From Planctomycetota bacterium (GTDB lineage: Bacteria > Planctomycetota > JACOTG01): DNA of 64,000 bases. Where the stretch lies: assembly GCA_016178505.1 (NCBI GenBank), contig JACOTG010000002.1, positions 17,169-81,168 on the forward strand, read 5' to 3'. Below the pieces are notes generated by a model that saw only the letters and a list, made by a program, of their open reading frames with translations, searched no databases and had not been told where the DNA came from. How positions within the stretch are numbered: the stretch's first letter is position 1; each line of letters begins with the position of its first letter. A program made the position numbers and the translations under genes. Shown here piece by piece: positions 1 to 8,222 of this stretch.

Positions 1-127
1 CCGCGACGACGTCGACGCCCGGCAACGCCATGACGTCCAGGTTGACCCAGCCGGGAATCGGAGTTCGCCCGCAGCCGAGATGGAGCTTGCGCTCCTGTGC
101 GCCGAGCGGGGCCAACGACTGGACCAT
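1..127 (-). CDS. Class I SAM-dependent methyltransferase, N-terminal fragment (cut by window edge)
   Basis: Reading leftward from an ATG at 127-125 gives an open frame of 42 codons that runs off the window. It contains LHLGCGRTPIPGWVNLDV, which matches the SAM-binding motif I region (LHLGCG) and the following strand with its acidic residue (NLD) of small class I methyltransferases often found near glycosyltransferase and LPS genes. Only this first Rossmann strand-loop-strand is present, so the substrate cannot be inferred. It lies on the same strand as, and about 130 bp downstream of, the glycosylase gene. The start is chosen because it leaves the usual short lead before motif I; the upstream AAAGAGA is only a weak ribosome site. 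Confidence 0.72.
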   Translation of the reverse strand, partial: MVQSLAPLGAQERKLHLGCGRTPIPGWVNLDVMALPGVDVVA

Positions 128-259
128 TCGAGTCTCTTTCGCTTCGAGAGTACCTGCTTCCCAAGCTGCGGTTCTCATCGGCACTCGCAACGCGAAGCTT
201 GATCCCTTGCGAGTCGCCGTTCGACGTCTCCCCGGATTCGTGCTGCGCGCCGGACGGGA

Positions 260-1183
260 TCACGATGAGCTGGACGGCTTCGCGCCCGGGTTGCGGCGTT
301 CCTCCATCTCCTCGAGAGTGCTCGGCCAGTCCTCGTGGAGAAGCCGCGACAGCGCGCGATCGGCTAGGAGCCGGCCGTTCGTTTGGCAGGTCGGGCAATA
401 GTTCGTCTCGTTCTCCGCGTAGACGATTCGTTGAATCGGCGAGGCGCACGTCGGGCAAGGCCTGCCGTACCGGCCGTGCGCGGCCATTCCATCGCGAAAC
501 GCGGTGACCTTCTCGGGGAATCCGCCGAGGGCCTCCTGGCGCAGTCGTTCGAGCCAAGCCTCGAGCGTCCTGCGCGTCGACGCGTACAGGCGCGCGATCT
601 CCACATCGTCGAGCTTCCGGGTGAGCTTCACCGGCGACAGGTGCGCGGCGTGAAGGATCTCGTCCGAGTATGCATTGCAGATCCCGCTGAAGAGTCGCGG
701 GTCGGTGAGCGCGCGCTTCAGTGTGTGGTTCTCTCGGACCAGCGCGGCGCGAAACGCATCGAGCGTGGCCTCGAGGGGCTCGAGGCCTCCCGGATCGAGC
801 GCTTGCAGATCGGCGGCGCCTCGAACGACGCGCAGCCACGCTCGTTTTTTCGTGCTCGCCTCCGTGAGGAGGAGCGTGCCGGTCGAGAAGTCGAACGCCG
901 CGAGACCGATCTTCGTCGGGATCTTGTCCCCGCGGTCGCACCAGCGGAGGCGGCCCGAGATCATCAGGTGGATCACGAGGTAGAGGTCGTCGTCGAGCAC
1001 GATGACGATGCGCTTCCCGAGCCGGCGAACGTCGACGACGCGCTTGCCCAGCGCGATCGAAACCGGCGGCTCGACCGACCGCAGGAGAAACGGGCTCGCC
1101 AGACTGACGGCGGCGAGCACGGCGCCGGCAATGCGATTCCTCAGGCACTCGACGTAGACGACGACGTCCGGAAGCTCGGGCAT
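260..1183 (-). CDS. mutM: Fpg/Nei-family DNA glycosylase (formamidopyrimidine-DNA glycosylase)
   Basis: Base-excision repair glycosylase/AP lyase of the Fpg/Nei family, 307 residues. It begins MPELPD, which supplies the catalytic N-terminal Pro2 and Glu3 and fixes the start at 1183 rather than the longer frame opening at 1264. Lys57 sits where Fpg enzymes have their conserved lysine (RRLGK), and HLMISGRL follows. A C-terminal zinc finger has cysteines near 243, 246, 263 and 266. About 40 residues follow the finger, whereas typical Fpg proteins end close to it; the tail is acidic and serine-rich. The family is certain; whether the main substrate is 8-oxoguanine or a Nei-type pyrimidine lesion is not. 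No Shine-Dalgarno precedes the start. Confidence 0.88.
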   Translation of the reverse strand: MPELPDVVVYVECLRNRIAGAVLAAVSLASPFLLRSVEPPVSIALGKRVVDVRRLGKRIVIVLDDDLYLVIHLMISGRLRWCDRGDKIPTKIGLAAFDFSTGTLLLTEASTKKRAWLRVVRGAADLQALDPGGLEPLEATLDAFRAALVRENHTLKRALTDPRLFSGICNAYSDEILHAAHLSPVKLTRKLDDVEIARLYASTRRTLEAWLERLRQEALGGFPEKVTAFRDGMAAHGRYGRPCPTCASPIQRIVYAENETNYCPTCQTNGRLLADRALSRLLHEDWPSTLEEMEERRNPGAKPSSSS

Positions 1184-1313
1184 GGCGACGAATCGTGTCA
1201 GCGAAGTGATCGGATGACAAGGCGGTGCGGCGATGGGTGGATGTTGTCGTTCGGAGTCTGCCACGTTATGCGGGACCGGTTCCGGCAGCGCGTGCCTGGC
1301 ACCGTTAGCCGGC

Positions 1314-1342
1314 TTGTTGTCGGGTGGGTGAGCCCTTATCCT
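1314..1342 (+). promoter_or_regulatory. Sigma70-type promoter, probably leaderless
   Basis: TTGTTG (1314-1319), 17-bp spacer, TATCCT (1337-1342). Only seven bases separate the -10 box from the ATG at 1350 and there is no Shine-Dalgarno, so transcription would begin at or next to the start codon. Confidence 0.5.
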
Positions 1343-1349
1343 TCCGCGG

Positions 1350-3104
1350 ATGAAACGAACTTCGATTGCGTTGTCGCTGGCCTTCGTTGCGACGTCGTGT
1401 CATTCGACTCGTCCGGGCATCGCGCCGCCTTCCGGCCCCGCACCGCAAAACGTCGTCGCGCGCGCGATCGCGTATGATCGCGTGCTCGTCCGTTGGGAAG
1501 CACCGGCCTCGGGATCGCCCACCGAGTACGTCGTTTATCGAGACGGCGCCCAGGTCGCGCGAACGCCACAGCGCGAAATCGTCGACGGCGAGGTTGCCGC
1601 CGCGAGTGCCGCACCGCTGCGATATGAAGTGGCCGCGCGGTTCGGCGACGGGCCCGGCGCGCGCTCGGCCTCGGTCGAGGCGTTGCACGACCGACCCCGC
1701 GACGGCATTCCCGAACCGTTCCTCGCGGAGCACCCTCATTGGGTCGACCTCTACCAGAAGGCATGGGATCTCGCATGGACGAAGATCCAGTACCCGACGG
1801 CAAAGAATCGCTTCGTGTCGCCGTACATGGACGAGGCGTTCAACCCGCACACGTTTCAGTGGGACACCTGCTTCATGGTGCTGTTCGGACGCTATGCGGG
1901 CGGCGTTTTCCCAGGCATCCACTCGTTCGACAACTTCTACGCGAAGCAGCACGACGACGGCTTCATCTGCCGAGAGATCGTCGAGGAGGACGGCTCGGAC
2001 TTCTTCACGACCGACTCGGATCAGGCGATTAACCCTCCGTTGTTCGCGTGGGTCGAGTGGGAATCTTACCGATTCACGGGGGACAAGGATCGATTGAAGG
2101 CCGTGCTGCCGCACCTCGTGAGCTACTTCCGATGGATCCAGGACCATCGTCGCCGCGCGAACGGCTTCTACTGGACGAGCAACCTCGGAAGCGGGATGGA
2201 CAATTCGCCGCGCCAAGCCGACGGATGGATCGACCTCACCGCGCAGCAAGCCCTCGCCGCGCTCTCGATCGCGAAGATCGCCGACCAAGTCGAGGACGCG
2301 ACGACCTCGGAGACCTTTCGCTACGAGTACCGACTGTTGAAAGACCTCGTGAACGAAAAGGCGTGGGACCCAGAGGATCAGATCTACTACGACCTGGCGG
2401 CGGACGGCTCGTTCGCGAAGGCGAAGACGGCGGCGTGCTTCTGGCCGCTCCTGGCGCAGATTCCGTCGCTCACGCAAGCCGCGGGACTCGTGTATCACCT
2501 GAACGATCCGAAGGAGTTCCGCCGGCCGCACTCGTTCCCGACGCTATCAGCCGATCATCCGCAGTACGACCCGAAGGGCGGCTACTGGCTGGGCGCGGTC
2601 TGGCCTCCGACCTGGTTTGCGACCGTGAAAGGGCTCGAGGCGTACGGGCTCACTGACTTCGCATACGACGCGACCTTGAATCACCTGGAGAATCTCTCGG
2701 CCGTGTTTCAGTCCACCGGCACGATCTACGAGAACTACTCGCCCGAGAAGGCGATGCCGGGAGAACCGGCGCGCGGCGACTTCGTCGGGTGGAGTGGCGT
2801 GGGGCCGATCGCCGCGTTGATCGAGAACGTGATCGGAGTTCAGGTGAGCGCGCCGCGAAACCTCGTGCAGTGGCGCATCCGCCTCACGGAAGAGCACGGC
2901 ATCAAGCACCTTCGCTTCGGCGAGCACGACGTGTCGCTGCGCTGCGAGAAGCGTGTCGCTGGCGGCCCGTGCCACCTCACGATCGAGACCGAGAAACCGA
3001 TCACGCTCGTCGTCGACCCAGGCTTCGGCCCGCACCTCGTCGACATCCCTGCAGGCGGCGCGAAGTTCACGTTGAAGAACCCGGCCCTCCCCGCGGAGGA
3101 TTGA
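1350..3104 (+). CDS. Secreted lipoprotein, fibronectin-III plus MGH1/trehalase-like glycosidase domain
   Basis: A 584-residue exported protein. The signal peptide ends in a lipobox-like VATSC, so Cys17 would carry the lipid anchor. Residues about 31-110 form a fibronectin type III-like domain (VLVRWEAP, TEYVVYRDG). The rest looks like an (alpha/alpha)6-barrel glycosidase of the mannosylglycerate hydrolase/GH63/trehalase group: the landmarks are FQWDTCFMV, SGMDNSPR and the late acidic motif TIYENYSPE. Family knowledge suggests hydrolysis of an alpha-linked sugar outside the cytoplasm; the substrate is not visible. The catalytic Asp and Glu cannot be assigned with certainty, though acidic residues are present in the expected motifs. 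A convergent EF-hand gene ends 5 bp downstream. Confidence 0.75.
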   Translation: MKRTSIALSLAFVATSCHSTRPGIAPPSGPAPQNVVARAIAYDRVLVRWEAPASGSPTEYVVYRDGAQVARTPQREIVDGEVAAASAAPLRYEVAARFGDGPGARSASVEALHDRPRDGIPEPFLAEHPHWVDLYQKAWDLAWTKIQYPTAKNRFVSPYMDEAFNPHTFQWDTCFMVLFGRYAGGVFPGIHSFDNFYAKQHDDGFICREIVEEDGSDFFTTDSDQAINPPLFAWVEWESYRFTGDKDRLKAVLPHLVSYFRWIQDHRRRANGFYWTSNLGSGMDNSPRQADGWIDLTAQQALAALSIAKIADQVEDATTSETFRYEYRLLKDLVNEKAWDPEDQIYYDLAADGSFAKAKTAACFWPLLAQIPSLTQAAGLVYHLNDPKEFRRPHSFPTLSADHPQYDPKGGYWLGAVWPPTWFATVKGLEAYGLTDFAYDATLNHLENLSAVFQSTGTIYENYSPEKAMPGEPARGDFVGWSGVGPIAALIENVIGVQVSAPRNLVQWRIRLTEEHGIKHLRFGEHDVSLRCEKRVAGGPCHLTIETEKPITLVVDPGFGPHLVDIPAGGAKFTLKNPALPAED

Positions 3105-3109
3105 GCAGG

Positions 3110-3997
3110 TCAGCGGCGGCTCGGGCGCTTCGTCGATTTCGGCCGCGGCGTCGGTCCGTTGCTCATGAGGCTCGGCTTCGGCGAGTGGTTGAACCGCGGG
3201 TTCTTGTGCATGCTCGAACCGAGCATCGAGAATCCCTGCAGCATCTGCGCATTCTTGTCCAGGGCGCTCGACGCGGCGTCGCGCCGGCCCGCGAGAAGGC
3301 CCCGCGATTTCGGCGAATTGAGGACGCCGAGAGCCGCGCGACGCTGCGAGTCCGATCCGAACGTCGCGAGGTCGAACACGTCGGCCCGACTCCCGCGCGC
3401 GACGTCGAAGAGCTTGGCAGGGCCATCGGTGAGCTTCGACTGGAAATCGAAGAGCTTCTGCGTCGTCGCGCGATCATAAGGGCTCATCGTGGACTTCTCG
3501 CCCGCGGCGGCGGACGACTTCAGCGACTCCGCAGCGTTCTTCACCTCGGACGAATCGAGCTTGCCGTCGCCGTTCGCGTCGGCGGCCTGGTACTTCTCCT
3601 CGGCGAGCGTCTTCGTGTATTCGTAGGCGCGCACCGCTTCGGTCTGCCCGATCTTGCCGTCGCCGTTCGCGTCGAACTTCTGGACGAAGTCGTTCCACGC
3701 GTCGCTTCGCTTCGCGGCGGCCACGACCTCGTCCGCGTAGGGCAGCGCCACGAAGTACGTCTGCATCTCGGTCGTCGTGACTTGGCCGTCGTCGTCGGTG
3801 TCCATTTCGTCGGCCACGTCAGACTCTGCTTCGATGGCAAGCGCCAGGAACGCAGCCTTGATCTCGTTCGGCTCGAGAACGCCGTCGTGATCGAGGTCGT
3901 ACGCGCGAATCTGGTCTTCGCTGAGAGACGGGTAGTCCTTGTCGGTGGACGAAGCGAACGCCAGTGCAACGGGGAGAAGGAGCGAGGTGAAGGTCAT
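3110..3997 (-). CDS. Secreted EF-hand calcium-binding protein
   Basis: A 295-residue protein with a signal peptide (residues 1-17, hydrophobic, ending near AFAS) followed by four canonical 12-residue EF-hand loops at about residues 34-45, 66-77, 109-120 and 140-151. Each has the D-x-D/N-x-D-G pattern and a Glu at position 12 (for example DANGDGKIGQTE). The two pairs suggest a calmodulin-like arrangement outside the cytoplasm. The C-terminal 130 residues are low in recognisable motifs and end in a basic Pro/Ser/Arg tail. The start at 3997 is chosen because it opens the signal peptide; the frame stays open far upstream, but that part lies over other genes. The binding partner is unknown. Confidence 0.85.
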   Translation of the reverse strand: MTFTSLLLPVALAFASSTDKDYPSLSEDQIRAYDLDHDGVLEPNEIKAAFLALAIEAESDVADEMDTDDDGQVTTTEMQTYFVALPYADEVVAAAKRSDAWNDFVQKFDANGDGKIGQTEAVRAYEYTKTLAEEKYQAADANGDGKLDSSEVKNAAESLKSSAAAGEKSTMSPYDRATTQKLFDFQSKLTDGPAKLFDVARGSRADVFDLATFGSDSQRRAALGVLNSPKSRGLLAGRRDAASSALDKNAQMLQGFSMLGSSMHKNPRFNHSPKPSLMSNGPTPRPKSTKRPSRR

Positions 3998-4145
3998 CGG
4001 TGACTCCGTTTCGTGTGATGCGACCGACGAGGAGAACCCGGACGTCGCGGAGGGCTTACGTCTCGCGCGGGAAGGAAAATCTATCGCGAGCGGCAACGCT
4101 TTCAAGGTGAGACCCGGCTTCGTACCGAGCCGGCACGGTGGCTGG

Positions 4146-4151
4146 TATGAT
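4146..4151 (+). promoter_or_regulatory. -10-like box for the zinc-ribbon/PH gene
   Basis: TATGAT lies 29 bp before the ATG at 4181; no convincing -35 box is visible. A strong AAGGAGG ribosome site sits between them. Confidence 0.3.
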
Positions 4152-4180
4152 CTCCCGCGGAATCGCCGAAGGAGGCACCG

Positions 4181-4771
4181 ATGAACTGTTCGAAATGCGG
4201 TCAGGCCGTCGCCGATGGAAGCGCGTTTTGCAATCGCTGCGGGGCGCCGATCGCGGCGCTCGCTCCTCCGGTCCCGCCGCCGTCCCAGCCCGAGACGGAG
4301 ATCTGGGCAGGTCGATTCAGCGGCAAGAGCATGGGGCTCGCGGTCGTCGCGCTCGTGGCATTCGCCGCAGCTCTCGTCGTCCTGTTCGTGGCGAAGCCGG
4401 ACTTGCCGCGGTGGCTGGCGCTCACGCTCGGCGGAATGTGGACGCTCTTCGCTCTGATCCTGCTCGTGCGATTCCTCGTCGAGCGTTGGACCGTTCGCTA
4501 CCGGCTCACGACCGAACGGCTGTTCGAAGAGAAGGGTCTCTTGCGGCGCGAGGTCACCGAGCTGGAGTTGATTCGCGTCGACGACGTCTCGTTCGCGCAG
4601 AACGTGATCGAACGTCTCTTCAACGTGGGCTCCGTCTCGATCTCCTCGACGGATTCGGATGAGCCGCGCCTCGTCCTTCGCGGAATCGCGGGGCCCGAAA
4701 TGGTGAAGGAGATGATCCGCTCGCAGATGAAGCGACTGCGTCAAGGCACCGTTCAACTCAAGGAGATCTAG
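4181..4771 (+). CDS. Zinc-ribbon, two-TM, bacterial PH-domain membrane protein
   Basis: A 196-residue protein with three parts. An N-terminal zinc ribbon has CSKCG and CNRCG (Cys3, Cys6, Cys17, Cys20). Two membrane helices follow at about 47-68 and 78-101. The C-terminal half is a bacterial PH domain (DUF304/bPH_2 type) with the typical YRLTTERLFEEKGLL strand pair. This layout is common for small membrane proteins of unknown role; YdbS-type relatives are proposed to act in the envelope, but no function is known here. The start is fixed by AAGGAGG seven bases upstream. Its stop codon overlaps that of the convergent SDR gene by four bases (CTAG). Confidence 0.8.
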   Translation: MNCSKCGQAVADGSAFCNRCGAPIAALAPPVPPPSQPETEIWAGRFSGKSMGLAVVALVAFAAALVVLFVAKPDLPRWLALTLGGMWTLFALILLVRFLVERWTVRYRLTTERLFEEKGLLRREVTELELIRVDDVSFAQNVIERLFNVGSVSISSTDSDEPRLVLRGIAGPEMVKEMIRSQMKRLRQGTVQLKEI

Positions 4772-5544
4772 AACAGCGAGCGGGACTGGCCACCGTCCAC
4801 GTTGATGCACGCGCCGGCGACGAGGCTCGCGCGCGACGAGCACAGGAACGCGACCACCGCAGCGATTTCCTCGGGCGTGCCGAAGCGGCCGAGCGGGAGG
4901 TCGCGCTTCACGAACTCGGCGATCGCCTGCGGATTTTCCCGCTGTCGTCGGTCCCAGCTTCCACCCGGATGCAGCACCGAGCCCGGCGCCACGCTGTTCA
5001 CGAGGATGCCCTCCCGCACGAGCTCGCGTGCGAGAGACTTCGTGAACGCGATGAGCGCTGCCTTCGCCGCGTTGTAGCTGACGGCACCACCCCACTCGCG
5101 GCCGAAGATCGACGACACGTTCACGATGCGCCCGCCTCCCGAACGCCGCATCTCCGGAACCGCGCGACGCACGAGCCGCACGGCCGCGCGAAAATTGAGG
5201 TCGAACACAGAGTCCCAGTCCGATTCCGGCGCGGTGAAGGTCGGGTCTCCGCGGGAGCCACCTGTGTTGCACACGAGTATGTCGACGCGACCGAACCGGC
5301 GAGCGGTCTCGTCCACGAACGACTCGCAGCCGGCAACGGTCGCGAGGTCTGAGCGCACCGCATGAACCCGAGTCTCACCCGCGACCGTGCGAAGCTCGTC
5401 GAGCGTGTGCGCGAGATCCGCCTCGCCGCGAGCCGCAATCGATACAGACGCACCCTCGCGCGCCAATTCGAGTGCGATGGCGCGCCCGATCCCGCGACTC
5501 CCACCCGAAACCAACGCGACTCTTCCAACGATCCCGAGGTCCAT
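4768..5544 (-). CDS. Short-chain dehydrogenase/reductase
   Basis: A 258-residue classical SDR. The NAD(P)-binding glycine motif is SGGSRGIGRA near residue 14, the serine of the active site is in VNVSSIFG, and the YNAAK motif gives the catalytic Tyr and Lys. The end VDGGQSRSLF has the family's usual DGG. It resembles 3-oxoacyl-ACP reductase (FabG)-like proteins and 3-oxoacyl or sugar dehydrogenases; the substrate cannot be told. The start at 5544 (MDLGIVGRVALVSGG) places the Rossmann motif at the standard distance. It runs convergent to the PH-domain gene, and divergent from the GT9 gene with about 105 bp between the starts. Confidence 0.85.
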   Translation of the reverse strand: MDLGIVGRVALVSGGSRGIGRAIALELAREGASVSIAARGEADLAHTLDELRTVAGETRVHAVRSDLATVAGCESFVDETARRFGRVDILVCNTGGSRGDPTFTAPESDWDSVFDLNFRAAVRLVRRAVPEMRRSGGGRIVNVSSIFGREWGGAVSYNAAKAALIAFTKSLARELVREGILVNSVAPGSVLHPGGSWDRRQRENPQAIAEFVKRDLPLGRFGTPEEIAAVVAFLCSSRASLVAGACINVDGGQSRSLF

Positions 5545-5631
5545 CGTCCGCTTCCCTGGTTCCCCTGCGCGGATGCCGCACTTCGAAATCGCTCGGTCGG
5601 CATCCGTGGCACTCGCGCGCAGGAGGGCGCA

Positions 5632-5637
5632 TATACT
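5632..5637 (+). promoter_or_regulatory. -10-like box, probably leaderless
   Basis: TATACT ends 12 bases before the ATG at 5650 and no Shine-Dalgarno follows, so the mRNA leader would be absent or only a few bases. No good -35 box is visible. Confidence 0.4.
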
Positions 5638-5649
5638 AGCCGCCCGACC

Positions 5650-6522
5650 ATGAACCGTCTCGTCTTCGTCCACGCCGGAGCCGTCGGCGACTTCGTCGTG
5701 ACGCTGCCCGTGCTGGAGGCGCTTCGCGACGCGAACCCGAGTGCGCGGATCACCATCCTCGGCCGTCCTCACATCGCCGCGCTCGCACTGGACGGCGGGC
5801 TCGCCGATTCGGTGTTCGACGTGGAACGGGCCTGGGTCTCGACGCTCTTCGGCCCACATCCGTCTGCACCGAAGGACGTGCTCCGCTGCGACCTGTGCGT
5901 GACGTTCCTTCTCGATCCCACATTCGCCCGCAACCTCTGCGCGTGCGGCGCGGCGCGGGTGCTCGAGGGAACGTACCAAGGGCCCGACGACGACGAAGTC
6001 CATTGGGCCGACCTCGCGATGTCCGTGCTCGATCCCGTTGGACTCGCCCGCCGTCCCGCAGTGCCTCGGCTGCGCCCATCGCCGGCATCGATCGCCGCGA
6101 TCGCTGACGTCCCCGAGCGCTTCGTCGCGGTGAATCCGGGAACGGGCGGCGTTCGCAAGCGATGGCCGATCGATTGCTGGACATCGCTCCTCGATGCGGT
6201 CGACGCGCCGCTCGTCGTGCTCGGCGGACCCGGCGACGAGGAACTCGTGAAAGAGATTCGTTGCACGCTCGGACGCGCTCTCACGTCATGGATCGTCGAT
6301 CGCCCGCTGCCGGCCGTGGCTGGGCTTCTCACGCGGGCGCGAGCGTACGTGGGTTGCGATTCGGGGATCACGCATCTCGCGGCCGCCGTCGGCTGCCCTA
6401 CGCTCGCGCTCTTCGGTCCGACCGACCCGGCTCGGTTCGCGCCTCGCGGCGAGCAGGTCACCACTCTTCGAAACGCGACCGCCGCTGCGGCGATCGCCTG
6501 GCTCCAGGAGAGACTCCATTGA
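5650..6522 (+). CDS. Glycosyltransferase family 9 (LPS heptosyltransferase-like)
   Basis: A 290-residue GT-B enzyme of family GT9, which transfers ADP-heptose to LPS inner core. The N-terminal MNRLVFVHAGAVGDFVVTLP is the classic GT9 opening with the G-x-GD motif. The C-terminal half has VNPGTGGVRKRWP, the nucleotide-sugar site (FVAVNPG) and SGITHLAAAVGCPTLALFGPTDP, which is nearly invariant in the family. At 290 residues it is somewhat shorter than typical WaaC/WaaF (about 320-350). The acceptor is unknown. The start is the ATG next to the promoter-like box; the longer upstream frame overlaps the divergent SDR gene. It is translationally coupled to the next gene through TTGA. Confidence 0.85.
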   Translation: MNRLVFVHAGAVGDFVVTLPVLEALRDANPSARITILGRPHIAALALDGGLADSVFDVERAWVSTLFGPHPSAPKDVLRCDLCVTFLLDPTFARNLCACGAARVLEGTYQGPDDDEVHWADLAMSVLDPVGLARRPAVPRLRPSPASIAAIADVPERFVAVNPGTGGVRKRWPIDCWTSLLDAVDAPLVVLGGPGDEELVKEIRCTLGRALTSWIVDRPLPAVAGLLTRARAYVGCDSGITHLAAAVGCPTLALFGPTDPARFAPRGEQVTTLRNATAAAAIAWLQERLH

Positions 6523-7670
6523 AGCAACTTCTCGTTTTCGTCCCCGCGTTGCTCGCGAGCGCGTGCCGCACGGAGACCGTCGCACCGCGCAGTTGGGACC
6601 TCGACGCCGTGATCGCCGGCACGACTCTGCGCGACGACGAGGCGTTTCGCTCGATCGAGCTTCGAAATGCGGGCGGTCCGGTGAGCCAGCACCTGGTGCT
6701 TTGCAAGGGATCCATTCCGGCGCACGTGCATCTCGAACACGACGAAACGGTGCTCTTGCTCCGCGGCGCGGGCGAGATGCGCGTCGGCGACGAAACGGTC
6801 GCGATGAAGCCGGCGACGCTCGTGCACGTCCCTGCTGGAACGGTTCACTCGTTTCGCACGACGAGCGCCGAGCGAGCCGCTGCGCTCTCGTGCTTCACGC
6901 CGGCGTTCGACGGGAAGGACCGGATCTTCGTCGATGACCCGAATCCGAAGCCTCGGTCCACCGCAGCGGCTCACGCGTCGGTGAGCGAGTTCTTCGATGC
7001 TCATTTCTCCGGCGTGGCGTGGCGCGATAACGTCCTTCGCGACTACGTCACAGCATCCCCGATCATCTTGCCCGCAGCGCTCGCGGTCAGCGCGGTCGCG
7101 GTCTCGCCGTGGGACGACGACGTGCAGCGGAATTTCCAGAGCAAGCTCGGGGACACGCCGGCGATCGCCAGCTTCACGCTCGGAGCGCTCGTCGTGGGTT
7201 CGCTCGCTCTCGGCATCGGCGCTCCGGGTCCGGGTCGCACCGCATCGGACGAGACGTGGACGCAAGCCGAGGCGTTCGGCATCACGATCGGCGCGACCTC
7301 ACTGTTGAAGGGCGTCGTTCACAAGCGGCGGCCGGGCGGCTCGAACAGCAGCTCGGCGTTCGTTTCGGGTCACGCATCGGGAGCGTTTGCGGCGGCGACT
7401 CTGATCGAAGCCAACTCGGGCCCGACGTTCGGCATCCCGGCGTACGGCCTCGCCGCACTCACGGGATTCTCGCGGATCGAAGCTGGCCGACATTCGCCGT
7501 CGGACGTTCTGGTGGGCGCCGCCCTCGGGACGTTCGTGGCCGGAGCGATCGATGCGCTGCACTTCGGGACCGGCCGCGAAGGCAAGGGAATCGCGAGCCA
7601 GGCGACGTCGTTCGAATTCGGGCCCGGACAGAACGGCGGCGTCGAACTGGCGCTCAACGTCCGCTTCTGA
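6519..7670 (+). CDS. Lipoprotein fusing a cupin domain to a PAP2 phosphatase-like domain
   Basis: A 383-residue protein starting at TTG, overlapping the GT9 stop codon (TTGA). The TTG opens a lipoprotein signal ending LLASAC (Cys16); the next ATG is inside the cupin and would lose it. Residues about 40-115 form a single cupin barrel with HVHLEHDETVLLLRG and HVPAGTVHSF, which carry the metal-ligand pattern. The C-terminal half is PAP2/vanadium haloperoxidase-like: KGVVHKRRP (K-x6-RP, from about residue 264), SGHASGAF, and SRIEAGRHSPSD (SR-x5-H-x3-D). All three phosphatase motifs are intact, so it may dephosphorylate a lipid or isoprenoid phosphate at the membrane surface. The coupling to GT9 suggests an envelope role. 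The cupin's ligand is unknown. Confidence 0.8.
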   Translation: MKQLLVFVPALLASACRTETVAPRSWDLDAVIAGTTLRDDEAFRSIELRNAGGPVSQHLVLCKGSIPAHVHLEHDETVLLLRGAGEMRVGDETVAMKPATLVHVPAGTVHSFRTTSAERAAALSCFTPAFDGKDRIFVDDPNPKPRSTAAAHASVSEFFDAHFSGVAWRDNVLRDYVTASPIILPAALAVSAVAVSPWDDDVQRNFQSKLGDTPAIASFTLGALVVGSLALGIGAPGPGRTASDETWTQAEAFGITIGATSLLKGVVHKRRPGGSNSSSAFVSGHASGAFAAATLIEANSGPTFGIPAYGLAALTGFSRIEAGRHSPSDVLVGAALGTFVAGAIDALHFGTGREGKGIASQATSFEFGPGQNGGVELALNVRF

Positions 7671-7675
7671 TCGCG

Positions 7676-7704
7676 TTGACAGTCTCCGACCCGAGAATTA
7701 TGTT
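7676..7704 (+). promoter_or_regulatory. Sigma70 promoter of the peroxiredoxin gene
   Basis: TTGACA (7676-7681), 17-bp spacer, TATGTT (7699-7704). The -35 box is perfect. The leader would be about 45 bases and carries GGAGG before the ATG at 7755. Confidence 0.7.
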
Positions 7705-7754
7705 TGCCCCCCGCTTCGCGTTCGGAATCGTCTCCCCCCACTTGGAGGTTTGAC

Positions 7755-8222
7755 ATGGCTGACATGATTCAGGTCGGAAAGCCGGCCCCCGATTTCACGC
7801 TCAAGAACCAGGACGGACAGGAAGTGAAGCTGTCGCAGTTCAAGGGCAAGAACAACGTCGTCCTCGCGTTCTATCCGCTCGACTTCTCGCCCGTGTGCTC
7901 GAAGGAGCACGTTTGCTTCGTCAGCGACCACAACAAGTTCGACGGCGTCAAGGCGGAGGTTCTCGGCATCAGCGTCGACTCGGTCTGGTCGCACAAGGCG
8001 TTCGCCGAGAAGGTGGGGATCAAGTATCCGCTCCTCGCCGATTTCCACCCGAAGGGAAAGGTGGCCGACAGCTACGGCCTCTACCTCGCGGACAAGGGCA
8101 TCTCGGCGCGCGCGACCGTCGTCGTCGACAAGCAAGGCATCGTTCGCTACGTGAAGACGGAGGAGATTCCGCAGACGCGCAACAACGCGGACATCATCAC
8201 CGCGCTGTCGAAGCTCAATTAG
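7755..8222 (+). CDS. Peroxiredoxin, AhpC/TSA (AhpE/BCP-like) family
   Basis: A 155-residue thiol peroxidase of the cytoplasm. It has the thioredoxin-fold opening VGKPAPDFTL, FYPLDFSPVCSKE with the peroxidatic Cys48, and a second cysteine at 54 that could act as resolving residue in the BCP manner. The length matches one-domain atypical peroxiredoxins. It removes hydrogen peroxide or organic peroxides using thioredoxin-type reductants by family knowledge. The gene is monocistronic, with its own strong promoter and GGAGG ribosome site. Its stop codon forms part of the outer arm of the hairpin element that follows. Confidence 0.9.
   Translation: MADMIQVGKPAPDFTLKNQDGQEVKLSQFKGKNNVVLAFYPLDFSPVCSKEHVCFVSDHNKFDGVKAEVLGISVDSVWSHKAFAEKVGIKYPLLADFHPKGKVADSYGLYLADKGISARATVVVDKQGIVRYVKTEEIPQTRNNADIITALSKLN

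Noticed and set aside
383..1477. 364-codon plus-strand frame opposite the DNA glycosylase
   Set aside because: Arg-rich, no family features, and antisense to a gene with clear catalytic motifs; such frames are expected in GC-rich DNA.
3998..5272. Long minus-strand frame continuing upstream of the EF-hand gene (would make a 720-residue protein)
   Set aside because: It runs opposite to the zinc-ribbon/PH gene and overlaps the SDR gene; the EF-hand protein has a clean signal peptide starting at 3997.
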